Below, one piece after another: positions 9,560 through 17,332 of a stretch of 37,382 bases of DNA. The position numbers and the translations under genes are program-made. Every line of letters starts with the position of its first letter. The stretch's first letter is position 1. The stretch spans positions 1-37,382 of the forward strand of contig JAKSAW010000687.1 in the NCBI GenBank assembly GCA_022361455.1. Direction: 5' to 3'. The stretch is from Pseudomonadales bacterium (GTDB lineage Bacteria > Pseudomonadota > Gammaproteobacteria > Pseudomonadales > Ketobacteraceae). The notes under the pieces were generated by a model that was not told the origin of the DNA, made no database searches, and saw only the letters and a list, made by a program, of their open reading frames with translations.

Positions 9560-10093
9560 CTAATTCTGCTTGGCAGCGAGATTCAAAAGCTCTTCGATTG
9601 ACCACTGATCGTCTGCATGTTTTCCATACTTGAGCGCAATGATCTTGCCCTCTGAATCGATCAAGAAATCGGCGGGAACCGTGAATTCAGCTTTTACACT
9701 AGGGGCCATGGATAACCCATATTTACTAGCACCCAAAGCTGCATTCTTCACTGCGCCCGGGCTCAGTAGCGCTTTCCATGAGGGCTCAAGGCCAAATAGC
9801 TCGTATAACTTCTGATCTGGGTCAGCAACGAAGTCAAATGAGCTGTTGAATTTGTTTTCAAGCAACTTGTCTTCACTTGTACTAAAGACAATGACTTCTT
9901 TTATGCCATGCTTTGCTAATTGCTCTTCGCTTTTCACCAATGAATGGACATGCATACTGCAAACAGGACATCCATAAAACCTTCGAAACTGTAGATGGAT
10001 TAACTTCCCTTTTTCAGGTAGGCCTATAGGCTCGTCATGAATATTGCTGATGCCTGAAAAAGAAATTACTTCGCCTACGGTCTTCCGGTTCAT
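9560..10093 (-). CDS. Peroxiredoxin-like (AhpC/TSA) thioredoxin-fold protein
   Basis: A 177-aa thioredoxin-fold protein of the AhpC/TSA 'peroxiredoxin-like' group. The active-site region RRFYGCPVCSMH gives a CxxC pair (Cys42 and Cys45). The VADPDQKLYELFGL segment and the late PADFLIDSEGKI strand are typical of peroxiredoxins. No signal peptide, so cytoplasmic. The frame is open to an upstream ATG at 10129, but only the ATG at 10093 has a good Shine-Dalgarno (AAGGA, about 9 bp away), so I use it. Probably reduces peroxides or acts as a thiol-disulfide reductase; the substrate is not known. Confidence 0.8.
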   Translation of the reverse strand: MNRKTVGEVISFSGISNIHDEPIGLPEKGKLIHLQFRRFYGCPVCSMHVHSLVKSEEQLAKHGIKEVIVFSTSEDKLLENKFNSSFDFVADPDQKLYELFGLEPSWKALLSPGAVKNAALGASKYGLSMAPSVKAEFTVPADFLIDSEGKIIALKYGKHADDQWSIEELLNLAAKQN

Positions 10094-10433
10094 AGATAGA
10101 GATCCTTCTAAAACAACTCTCATTGACATACGCTAGGTCGCATCAAGCTAACCTAGCCCCAACTAGTACAACAAAATACTCATGCCTTCGCAAATACGAT
10201 CTAAAAATTGTGTTGTTCGAGATTATCGAACGATATCGACTAAATTATCAAATAGACTGAGAAGCAATAAACGCCAACAATGATCAGCAGTACAGATAAA
10301 TCCAGGTGCCCAGAGCCAAGGCATTGAAAATGTAAATGTCTTGGAAAGAGCTGGATACCATGGTAAATACTTTAGGTGTTTTTTGTTTAAAGCTTTGAGC
10401 TATGAACGAAAGTTTGATTACGGCAAGGAGTCA
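10094..10433. promoter_or_regulatory. Divergent intergenic region with a short inverted repeat
   Basis: About 340 bp separate the peroxiredoxin-like and cytochrome b561 starts. The only structure I see is GTTCGA (10215-10220), 5 bp, TCGAAC (10226-10231), a 17-bp dyad that could be a regulator site. No gene with a credible start fits here; the upstream in-frame extension of cytochrome b561 (from 10341) lacks a ribosome-binding site. Confidence 0.3.
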
Positions 10434-10997
10434 ATGAGTTTGCGATGGTTTAATACGGCAAGTCACTATGGTTTGGTTGCTATTATCATGCATTGGCTTA
10501 TGGCAATGACTGTCATCGGCTTGTTTGCTTTGGGTTGGTGGATGACCGAGCTTACCTACTATGATGTTTGGTATCGTAGAGGACCGGAATTACATAAGGC
10601 GATTGGTATTATTCTATTCGGGGTATGGGTATTGCGATTGTCTTGGAGACAGATTAATGCAAAGCCTTCGCCCTTGGCCCATCACAAACCATGGGAAATA
10701 TGGGCCGCCAAAATCGCTCATTTACTTCTATATTTGTTAATGCTGTTGGTGTTTGTTAGTGGTTACATGATATCAACGGCTGACGGCCGGTCGATAGAGG
10801 TGTTTGGTTTATTCTCGGTCCCGGCTTTTGTTACGGCTATCGAGAATCAAGAAGATCTGGCCGGGGACATTCACTTTTATTTGGCATGCTCACTGATAGG
10901 CTTAGCGCTAATTCATGGAATCGCCGCAATTAAGCATCATCTATTTGACCAAGATAATACCTTACGTCGTATGTTTAACCCCAACCTTAAAGATTAA
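10434..10997 (+). CDS. Cytochrome b561 (YceJ/CybB type)
   Basis: A 187-aa four-helix membrane cytochrome. Hydrophobic spans near residues 12-35, 50-68, 88-112 and 146-170 carry histidines suitable for two haem b groups (ASHYG, MHWLMA, ELHKAIG, IHFYLA, LIHGI). These proteins move electrons from quinol across the inner membrane. The start at 10434 has a perfect AAGGAG 4-9 bp upstream. The next gene, yceI-like, begins 15 bp after the stop; this pairing recurs as yceJ-yceI in enterobacteria and suggests a shared role in quinone/isoprenoid handling. Confidence 0.9.
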   Translation: MSLRWFNTASHYGLVAIIMHWLMAMTVIGLFALGWWMTELTYYDVWYRRGPELHKAIGIILFGVWVLRLSWRQINAKPSPLAHHKPWEIWAAKIAHLLLYLLMLLVFVSGYMISTADGRSIEVFGLFSVPAFVTAIENQEDLAGDIHFYLACSLIGLALIHGIAAIKHHLFDQDNTLRRMFNPNLKD

Positions 10998-11012
10998 GCG
11001 GAGAATAATAAC

Positions 11013-11600
11013 ATGAACCTTAAAAAAATGACGTTTAGAGCGGTAGTGCTTTTGTTAGCAATGAACAGCACTGCTGCTTTGGCGGCTGCTGAAGACTATA
11101 TTATCGATACCAAAGGCGCCCATGCCTTCATTCAATTTAAAATCAAACATCTTGGTTATAGCTGGCTCTATGGCCGTTTTGATACGTTCAGTGGCACCAT
11201 GAAAATTGATGAAAAGAATCCAGAAAACTCTTCAATCGAGATTACGGTCGATACGGCCAGCTTGAATAGCAATCATGCTGAGCGAGATAAGCATCTTCGT
11301 GGTGAAGACTTTCTCAATGTTAAGAAGTATCCGACATCCACATTTAAAAGCACTAGCGTGAAGAAAACCGGAGAGGGTACTGGTTTGCTGACAGGCGAGC
11401 TAACACTTCACGGTGTTACTAAAAGCATCGAAGTGCCAATTTCTTATGTTGGCGGTGGCAAGGACCCCTGGGGTGGATACCGTCATGGCTTTACCGGCAG
11501 TACTACACTAAAGCTTAAAGATTATGGTATTGACTATAACCTAGGCCCTGCATCTACCGAAGTGGAGCTGTTGTTAGATATTGAAGCAATTAAGCTATAA
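11013..11600 (+). CDS. YceI-family periplasmic lipid-binding protein
   Basis: A 195-aa secreted protein. Residues 1-25 form a Sec signal peptide ending ALAAAE. The mature part is the YceI lipocalin-like beta barrel, with landmark segments DTKGAHAFIQFKIKHLGYSW, HLRGEDFLNVKKYP, GELTLHGVTK and GGYRHGFTG. Family members bind isoprenoid quinones or long polyprenyl chains in the periplasm. It follows cytochrome b561 as a two-gene operon with GGAG upstream of the ATG, and a strong bidirectional terminator follows. Confidence 0.93.
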   Translation: MNLKKMTFRAVVLLLAMNSTAALAAAEDYIIDTKGAHAFIQFKIKHLGYSWLYGRFDTFSGTMKIDEKNPENSSIEITVDTASLNSNHAERDKHLRGEDFLNVKKYPTSTFKSTSVKKTGEGTGLLTGELTLHGVTKSIEVPISYVGGGKDPWGGYRHGFTGSTTLKLKDYGIDYNLGPASTEVELLLDIEAIKL

Positions 11601-11606
11601 AGCTAA

Positions 11607-11636
11607 AACCAGCACCAATGATGATTGGTGCTGGTT
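11607..11636. terminator. Bidirectional terminator between yceI-like gene and sulfur operon
   Basis: AACCAGCACCAAT (11607-11619), loop GATG, ATTGGTGCTGGTT (11624-11636): a perfect 13-bp stem. It lies between two convergent stops (11600 and 11643). It is flanked by AAAA on the left and AATT on the right, so it may serve both directions. Confidence 0.75.
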
Positions 11637-11642
11637 AATTCA

Positions 11643-12056
11643 TTAGTTCTTAATGGGAAACTGTTTTGCCGCAAACATGCCTACTAGCATCGCCCCAACA
11701 AATATAAAACTATCGGTATTCAAGTAGGCTAGGGATGAAATTGCAGGTCCTGGACAATAGCCATACAGTCCCCAACCAATACCAAAAAGAGCTGCGCCGA
11801 TAAGTAACGGTTTGTCGATGGCGCTGTTTTCTGGCGCAAAAAACTTTTCAGCCAAAAAGGGTTTACCGCCTTTCATTAGCAAATAAAAGCTGGGTGTTGC
11901 GACTAATAAGCCGGCCCCCATCACAAAGGCTAATCCTGGTTGCCATGTACCAGCCAAATCTAAGAAGCCAATTACCTTACTGGTGTCTGTCATACCCGAG
12001 AACGCCAGGCCTCCGCCAAAGATACAGCCAGCAATGAGCGCGATCAGATTATTCAC
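11643..12056 (-). CDS. YeeE/YedE-type (DUF6691) half-size membrane protein
   Basis: A 137-aa membrane protein with four hydrophobic segments and the conserved motif GLYGYCPGPA, whose cysteine is a hallmark of the YeeE/YedE thiosulfate and sulfur transporters. It corresponds to one half of the full-length transporter; the preceding gene (ending 13 bp away) supplies the other half, so the pair probably forms one pore. As the last gene of the persulfide operon it likely moves a sulfur species such as thiosulfate across the inner membrane. Direction and substrate are inferred from the family. Confidence 0.85.
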   Translation of the reverse strand: MNNLIALIAGCIFGGGLAFSGMTDTSKVIGFLDLAGTWQPGLAFVMGAGLLVATPSFYLLMKGGKPFLAEKFFAPENSAIDKPLLIGAALFGIGWGLYGYCPGPAISSLAYLNTDSFIFVGAMLVGMFAAKQFPIKN

Positions 12057-12069
12057 GACGAGTCACTCC

Positions 12070-12504
12070 TCAGAAAATATGGTTAACAATGAATACGGTG
12101 GCAAAGCCTGTTGCCATGAACATTAGCGTGGCGGTGACAGAACGCATAGAAAGGCGAGAAATACCGCATATGCCATGACCACTGGTGCAGCCACTACCGA
12201 CACGTGTGCCATAACCCACAATAAGGCCGGCAACAATGGCAATAATAGGGCCTTTATTACTAGCTTCAGGTATCGCCAAATTAAATACGTTATGAGCTAT
12301 CAGCGGGCCAATGATTAGCCCCGCTAGAAAGAACAGGCGCCATAGATTGTCTGACTGATTCAATTTATTGATGCCTTGAAACAGAATACCTGAAATACCA
12401 GTAATGTGACCTAAGAACGCAAACATCATCACTGCCGCTACCCCAATGAGCAGGCCACCGATGACTGAAGCGATTAGAATCTGCTGGTTAAAAAGAATAT
12501 CCAT
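12070..12504 (-). CDS. YeeE/YedE family half-size sulfur transporter
   Basis: A 144-aa membrane protein with about four hydrophobic helices and the signature GSGCTSGHGICGISRLS, with two cysteines, typical of the other half of YeeE/YedE transporters. In the characterised one-piece YeeE the equivalent cysteines hand thiosulfate along the pore. Gene order (persulfide dioxygenase, this gene, DUF6691 half) matches sulfur-detoxification operons of many proteobacteria. Confidence 0.88.
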   Translation of the reverse strand: MDILFNQQILIASVIGGLLIGVAAVMMFAFLGHITGISGILFQGINKLNQSDNLWRLFFLAGLIIGPLIAHNVFNLAIPEASNKGPIIAIVAGLIVGYGTRVGSGCTSGHGICGISRLSMRSVTATLMFMATGFATVFIVNHIF

Positions 12505-12530
12505 CAGTTATATTCACTCATAATACTGGG

Positions 12531-13226
12531 CTAGTTTTTACCGCAGCTGCGATTGGCAGGAACAGCAACATCCATAAATTTAGGATTGGGTAGATTTAAA
12601 TTCGCCATAAATTCAGCAAAGCGTTCTTTCGAGCAGATATTCAACCGTGGGTTGTATTGTCGTTCTTCACCAATAGTTGATTGTGTCCAGCCTTTATAAT
12701 CATGACCGGGATAAACAATGGTCGTGTCATCTAGCTTGAGTAATTTCTTATGTAAGCTTTCATAGAGCGTATTGGCATTACCATTCTGAAAATCGGTTCT
12801 ACCGGTTCCTCTAATTAACAGAGTGTCGCCAGTGAAGGCATATTGTTGGCCATTATCATTAACGATAAATGAATAGGAATCGTCAGTATGTCCCGGTGTA
12901 TAAAGAACCTCAATTTTGATATCACCTATCAGGATATCTTTACCTTCTTGCAGCGGATTGTCGGCACAGTCCAGATCACCAGGATTACCTAGATAAGTTT
13001 CGGTTCCGGTTCTCTCTCTTAAACTACCCAGGGCTGTAATATGGTCTGCATGCACATGGGTATCTAAAGCAGCTTTTAGTTCAAGACCGAATTCTTGCAA
13101 TAGCTGCATATAGTAATCAATCTGAGAATCTACCGGATCGATAATAGCGGCCACCTTGTTTTTGGTATCGCCCAGTAAATAGGTGTAGGTGTAAGTCTCG
13201 TAATCGAATAGTTGACGAACTAACAT
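12531..13226 (-). CDS. ETHE1-like persulfide dioxygenase (metallo-beta-lactamase fold)
   Basis: A 231-aa MBL-fold protein. Metal-site residues are visible as THVHADH (His57, His59, Asp61, His62), PGHTDDS (His113), TGDTL (Asp134) and PGHDY (His175). His57, His113 and Asp134 correspond to the iron triad of human ETHE1. The enzyme oxidises glutathione persulfide with O2 to sulfite and glutathione. No rhodanese or DUF442 domain is attached, unlike some Blh proteins. AGGAG precedes the ATG. It lies between a sulfite-exporter-type gene and sulfur-transport genes, which supports the role. Confidence 0.9.
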   Translation of the reverse strand: MLVRQLFDYETYTYTYLLGDTKNKVAAIIDPVDSQIDYYMQLLQEFGLELKAALDTHVHADHITALGSLRERTGTETYLGNPGDLDCADNPLQEGKDILIGDIKIEVLYTPGHTDDSYSFIVNDNGQQYAFTGDTLLIRGTGRTDFQNGNANTLYESLHKKLLKLDDTTIVYPGHDYKGWTQSTIGEERQYNPRLNICSKERFAEFMANLNLPNPKFMDVAVPANRSCGKN

Positions 13227-13258
13227 AATGCTCTCCTACTTATTGAAGAAAATGAAAA

Positions 13259-14074
13259 TTAGAAACTGGTTAATAAAGTGATACCAGCCATAACCAGCAT
13301 CAATACGGAAAATATTTTTTGTAAAACAGGACCGGCTAACTTTTTGCTTAGCAAAACGCCTGCTGCAATGCCGATGCCGCAGCCTGTGGCAATTAAAGTA
13401 AATGTGTCGAGAGCAACAAAGGCATCACTGAGTAAATAACTCGTAAAACCAGCGCTGCTGATGGCGCCGATCACAACTAAAGAAGTGGCAACGGCTTGTT
13501 GAATGGAAATACCCGTTAAAAATAACAGGGTTGGTACTATTAAAAAGCCGCCACCGACACCGAATAAGCCAGAGAGCAAACCGGTAAGGATGGCTCCACC
13601 ACTGACACCGAGCACACAAGGCAGACCAATTTTAAATTTCTTGCGGTTATTAACACGGCATATAGCGGCATCGTTGTCTTCGGGAGATGAACTGCCTGCA
13701 CGAACCACACTGGCTGTTTCCGGTTTTTTGCTAGCCTGTTGCCACATGCGTATGGCAATCACCAATACCAGTAATGCGAAGCCGGTCATCAGCACTCGCG
13801 GAGAAACCTGTTGATTGGCCCATTGGCCAACAGGCGCAAAGCTAGCGCCGATTACTGCATAGACTAGCGCTGGTAGCCACTCAATATTGCCGCTCCTGAG
13901 GCGTGCGAGCGTGCCAAAGATAGCCGCGGTGGCTACAGCTCCCAGTGATAGGCCAATGGCTTGACTGGGTTCCAAGCCAAGAACCAAAATGAACAGGGGA
14001 ACAGCAAACACAGAACCTCCAGCTCCGGTTAAACCCAGAACGATGCCGATAATGCTGCCTACTACGATTTCCAT
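13259..14074 (-). CDS. TauE/SafE-family sulfite/anion exporter
   Basis: A 271-aa membrane protein with two repeats of glycine-rich helices: GIVLGLTGAGGSVFAVP near the N terminus and GLLSGLFGVGGGFLIVP after the middle loop, the internal duplication typical of TauE/SafE. A hydrophilic linker lies at about residues 112-150. In this operon it most plausibly exports the sulfite made by the persulfide dioxygenase. It starts 19 bp after the regulator stop. The Shine-Dalgarno is weak, suggesting coupling to the upstream gene. Confidence 0.9.
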   Translation of the reverse strand: MEIVVGSIIGIVLGLTGAGGSVFAVPLFILVLGLEPSQAIGLSLGAVATAAIFGTLARLRSGNIEWLPALVYAVIGASFAPVGQWANQQVSPRVLMTGFALLVLVIAIRMWQQASKKPETASVVRAGSSSPEDNDAAICRVNNRKKFKIGLPCVLGVSGGAILTGLLSGLFGVGGGFLIVPTLLFLTGISIQQAVATSLVVIGAISSAGFTSYLLSDAFVALDTFTLIATGCGIGIAAGVLLSKKLAGPVLQKIFSVLMLVMAGITLLTSF

Positions 14075-14093
14075 GGAGGTATCTCTAATTCGT

Positions 14094-14408
14094 CTACTGA
14101 GGGCAAAAGGTATCTTTCAGCACGCTGATAATTTGCTGGGGTGCTTTGCCTTGTAGCTGGTAATAAATGGTTTGTGCTTCACGGCGAGTACTGACCAAGC
14201 CTGCCTTTCTCAGTGCAGCAAGGTGTTGAGACAGTGCAGATTGAGATAGGGGAATGCGCTCGTTCAGCTGCCCCACAGTCATTTCCTCATCAATCAAAGA
14301 GCACAAAATCATCAATCGGCTTTGATTACTCATGGCCTTTAATAGATTGGCTGCTTGTTCCGCATTGGCGGCTAAGGCGTTTAGTTGTTCGGGGGTGAAA
14401 GTAGCCAT
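14094..14408 (-). CDS. ArsR-family persulfide-sensing repressor (BigR/SqrR/YgaV-like)
   Basis: A 104-aa winged-helix ArsR protein with the recognition helix in SQSALSQHLAALRKAGLV. It has just two cysteines, Cys36 (LMILCSL) and Cys102 (DTFCPQ). Their 66-residue separation equals that of the Cys pairs in BigR and SqrR, which form a polysulfide bridge on exposure to persulfide and then release DNA. It heads the operon and a large inverted repeat lies just upstream, so it very probably represses its own operon until sulfide or persulfide rises. The metal-site cysteines of ArsR/SmtB in helix 3 are absent. Confidence 0.88.
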   Translation of the reverse strand: MATFTPEQLNALAANAEQAANLLKAMSNQSRLMILCSLIDEEMTVGQLNERIPLSQSALSQHLAALRKAGLVSTRREAQTIYYQLQGKAPQQIISVLKDTFCPQ

Positions 14409-14422
14409 AACGATCTCATATA

Positions 14423-14472
14423 TTAGGTATTGCTAATATAATACTCATAATCGCTATATTAGCAATACCTAA
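14423..14472. promoter_or_regulatory. Perfect 18-bp inverted-repeat operator of the persulfide operon
   Basis: TTAGGTATTGCTAATATA (14423-14440) and its exact reverse complement (14455-14472) are separated by 14 bp, giving a 32-bp centre-to-centre distance, about three helical turns. Each arm itself is a small dyad of the form ATTAG-N6-CTAAT or nearly so, so two repressor dimers could bind on the same DNA face. Reading leftward, TTGCTA and TATTAT lie 16 bp apart across the repeat, a plausible promoter. A partial third copy (AACCTAATATTA) follows at 14481. Confidence 0.75.
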
Positions 14473-14687
14473 ATTAGAAAAACCTAATATTATGTTGAGT
14501 TAGGGGATATAGCTAGATAACTGGCTCTAGCCTCATTGAGGCTTATAACTGGTTAAATTTGGAGTGCTATGAGAACAATAGGTAGACAAAATCATAGCGC
14601 TAGCGCTAAGTTCCGAGTAAAACGTTATTAACAAGGGCCATTCGTTTACGTTGATAAAGATGAAGCCCTGGGAGAGCTTAGAAAGCT

Positions 14688-14804
14688 ATGAATTTAGAGG
14701 ATCGCCCAAGAAACGTCAAAATGGCTTGGGAAGATAGAGCGCCTTTCGAGAAAAGCATCGCTAGTGAATTAAGCGAAAACAAGATTAGCTTACACATTAT
14801 TTGA
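14688..14804 (+). pseudogene. Relic resembling a DUF2805/TIGR03643 small protein
   Basis: The 414-bp gap between the repressor and the GH3 gene holds a 38-codon frame containing MAWEDRAPFE and, later, ELSENKIS. These resemble the MAWEDRTPFE and FGLSE... segments of the TIGR03643/DUF2805 family, but the protein is too short and the spacing is disrupted. Another short frame (from about 14568) stops after about 20 codons. No ribosome-binding site is convincing. I read this as decayed coding sequence; apart from the operator nothing else is seen in the gap. Confidence 0.35.
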
Positions 14805-14822
14805 CTGTTTTCTGCACCAACT

Positions 14823-17042
14823 TTATTCGCAAGTACCACCATCGAAAGGTAAGGACGCTTGCATCGCTAAGTCTCGGGAATGGGCGCCGACAAACAGTCG
14901 ATAGCAGCCTTTTGCCATCTGCCAGTTTTCACTTGCTTCGTTCCAATAGGAAAGGCTTCTAGTGTCCAAGGAGAATTCTGCAGTGGCGGATTGTCCCGGT
15001 GCTAGGGTAACTTTATCGAAGCTCTTCAACTGACGTGGTGGTTGCCGTTCAGAGTCAGAGGGATTTGGTAGGCCAACATAAAGCTGCGCTGTTTCTGAAC
15101 CCGTTCTGTCACCGGTGTTGGTGATTTTAACCGAAATGTTTAGGTTAGGTAGTGAACCGCTAATAGTTAAATCACTGTAGCTAAAGCTGGTATAACTTAA
15201 TCCAAAGCCAAACGGGTAGGCGACAGGGATATCTTGATCATCGAACCAGCGATATCCAACCATGACGCCCTCATCATATTCCACCTCAAATAAAGAACCT
15301 TTTGGACCTTTCTTAAAGTTTCCAGGGAAACGGGAGAAGTTGTTGGCATAAAGTGTATCGCCGGCGCTCTCTGGGAAAGTCAGTGGTAGTTTACCGCTGG
15401 GGTTTACATCCCCAAAGATGATATTGGCTAAAGCCGGCCCTCCATATTGCCCAGGGAACCAGGCTTGTAGTAAAGCGGCTACATCATGGCGCCAAGGTGT
15501 TAATACGGCCGAGCCAGTTTCTAGAATCACCGTGGTATTACTATTGACAGCAGCGACAGCATTAATAAGGCCTTCAGGATCACGGCCGACAATCTTTTCT
15601 TCCAAACACGTTAAGCGGTGACAAGTTCGATCTTGTCCTTCACTTGAACTGGTTGCAGCGAACACCAAAGCAATATCCGCGCTAGACGCGGTTTCTGCGG
15701 CAGCAGCAAGATCACCACCATCATGATAATAAACAGTAACCCCTGCTGCTTCTGCTCGCTCTGTAATCACCGTACGTGGTGTCAGTAATTCATAAGGCAT
15801 GACCATGGAAGAACCGCCGCCATTAATAAAGCGATCCGAAGAATCTCCGATAATGGCAAGACTCGTGATTTTGCCAAGATCAACGGGGAGTAGATTATCG
15901 TTTTTTAATAACACGGAGCCTTGTTCCGCAGTACTTTGTGCAACCAGGGCGTGGGCTTCGATATCAATGGCTTCTTCATTGGCAGGATAGTTTTTACGAT
16001 CAATCACGCCGTGGTCGAATAACGTACGTAGAACATTGCCAACTCGTTGATCAATGGTTTGCTCAGTGACACCATTTTCTTCAAGGGCACCTTTGAGTTT
16101 TGATTCGGTGTAGAAAATACCAATAGGCATTTCTAGATCGTTTCCAGAATTGGCTGCATCTACAGTATCTTTTTGTGCAAACACATAGTCAGTTAATACA
16201 TAACCTTCAAAGCCCCATTCGTCACGGAGAATATCATGCAATAACCGTTTGCTGCCGCAGGCAGACTCATCATTTACATAGTTGTAAGAACACATGATGC
16301 TATCTAAGCCACCCTGTTTGACGAGCACTTCAAAAGGCGAAAGGTAAATTTCGCGCATGGCACGTTCATCAATTACAGCGTTATATAAAAAACGAGAACC
16401 GATCACGCCCGATAGTGGTAGGTAAGGAACCCCAATCAGACCTTCCTGAGTATAAACACCAAAGTGTTTTGCATTAGCAATCACGCCTTCGCTTTCAAGA
16501 CCCTGCATCCATTGCAAGCCCATTTGTGAGACTAGGTAGGGATCCTCACCAAAGGTCTCGAATACTCGGCCGCTGGTGTAAATTCGCACTACATCAAGGG
16601 TCGGGGCATGGGCAACATCGTTACCTTTGTTTTTTACTTCGTTACCAATGGCCTTACCTACTTCACGGGCTAGGTCAGGATTAAAAGAAGAGGCAATCGC
16701 TAAGGGCGAGGCGTGTGCGGTGGCTCTGCCTTCTCGCACACCTAAAGGACCGTCGGAATAGTAGACTGGATTCAAACCCAATCTCGGGATTCCGTCAGAT
16801 ACACCAGCAGCAGGCAGGCCTGTGAGAGCGGAGATTAGATTATCCCCGGCCATCAGGCTGAGCTTTTCATCTAAGGTCATTTCGTCGAGGAGCAGGGTGG
16901 TGCGTTCCTGAGGCGTCATGGTGGTATCGCACCAGGGCCGCTCCGCGGGATCGCCACAATCGTCGTTGCCAATGCAGCCTGCAAGTAAAGCGCTGGCCAT
17001 CAGGCCCAGCATTGATTTAAAGCCACTGCGGTATGTCGACAT
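14823..17042 (-). CDS. Glycoside hydrolase family 3 beta-glucosidase-like lipoprotein
   Basis: A 739-aa exported enzyme. The N terminus has a lipoprotein signal with lipobox LLAGC, so it is anchored to a membrane facing the periplasm or surface. The GH3 barrel follows, with NAKHFGVY and the nucleophile region GYVLTDY (Asp285 counting from the ATG). The (alpha/beta)6 sandwich and a C-terminal fibronectin-III-like domain (VKITNTGDRTGSETAQLYV) follow. GH3 enzymes of this layout cleave beta-linked glucosides or related oligosaccharides. The ATG at 17042 has GGGGGAAG upstream; a TTG just before it is less likely. It stands alone, without TonB or other glycosidase partners. Confidence 0.9.
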   Translation of the reverse strand: MSTYRSGFKSMLGLMASALLAGCIGNDDCGDPAERPWCDTTMTPQERTTLLLDEMTLDEKLSLMAGDNLISALTGLPAAGVSDGIPRLGLNPVYYSDGPLGVREGRATAHASPLAIASSFNPDLAREVGKAIGNEVKNKGNDVAHAPTLDVVRIYTSGRVFETFGEDPYLVSQMGLQWMQGLESEGVIANAKHFGVYTQEGLIGVPYLPLSGVIGSRFLYNAVIDERAMREIYLSPFEVLVKQGGLDSIMCSYNYVNDESACGSKRLLHDILRDEWGFEGYVLTDYVFAQKDTVDAANSGNDLEMPIGIFYTESKLKGALEENGVTEQTIDQRVGNVLRTLFDHGVIDRKNYPANEEAIDIEAHALVAQSTAEQGSVLLKNDNLLPVDLGKITSLAIIGDSSDRFINGGGSSMVMPYELLTPRTVITERAEAAGVTVYYHDGGDLAAAAETASSADIALVFAATSSSEGQDRTCHRLTCLEEKIVGRDPEGLINAVAAVNSNTTVILETGSAVLTPWRHDVAALLQAWFPGQYGGPALANIIFGDVNPSGKLPLTFPESAGDTLYANNFSRFPGNFKKGPKGSLFEVEYDEGVMVGYRWFDDQDIPVAYPFGFGLSYTSFSYSDLTISGSLPNLNISVKITNTGDRTGSETAQLYVGLPNPSDSERQPPRQLKSFDKVTLAPGQSATAEFSLDTRSLSYWNEASENWQMAKGCYRLFVGAHSRDLAMQASLPFDGGTCE

Positions 17043-17332
17043 CAATGTCTTCCCCCAAATCTAATTAGTCTTAGATGCCCTGATAGGTCTATTGTTATCG
17101 GCTAGTTTGTGTTGTTTGCCGTTTGTAAGGGCATAAAAATCCGAGCATATCACTGTTTGAGGCCCTCAGCTGTCAAATGGATTACATCGCAAGGAGGGCA
17201 AAGTCAGCTTCAAGTATTGGCAGAAATGACGACTACTTAACTATATGGAGTATAAAGATATTTTTGCTTTTACCGATTTACCATCACCCCTCTATACTGA
17301 AGAGATGTGCTTCATTTTAGAGTTTCCGCGTT
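17043..17332. promoter_or_regulatory. Divergent promoter region between GH3 and the GAF sensor gene
   Basis: About 290 bp without a gene. A candidate rightward promoter is TTTACC with TATACT (17293-17298) 18 bp later, some 35 bp before the GAF-protein ATG. I see no operator-like dyad. Confidence 0.3.

Noticed and set aside
10094..10129. Longer start for the peroxiredoxin-like gene at 10129
   Set aside because: No Shine-Dalgarno precedes it; the ATG at 10093 has AAGGA and fits the family length.
10341..10433. N-terminal extension of cytochrome b561 starting at 10341
   Set aside because: The extension is not hydrophobic or family-like, whereas ATG 10434 has a perfect AAGGAG at the right distance.
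13503..13814. 103-codon rightward ORF inside the TauE/SafE gene
   Set aside because: Antisense shadow of a membrane-protein gene, with proline/serine-rich random-looking translation.
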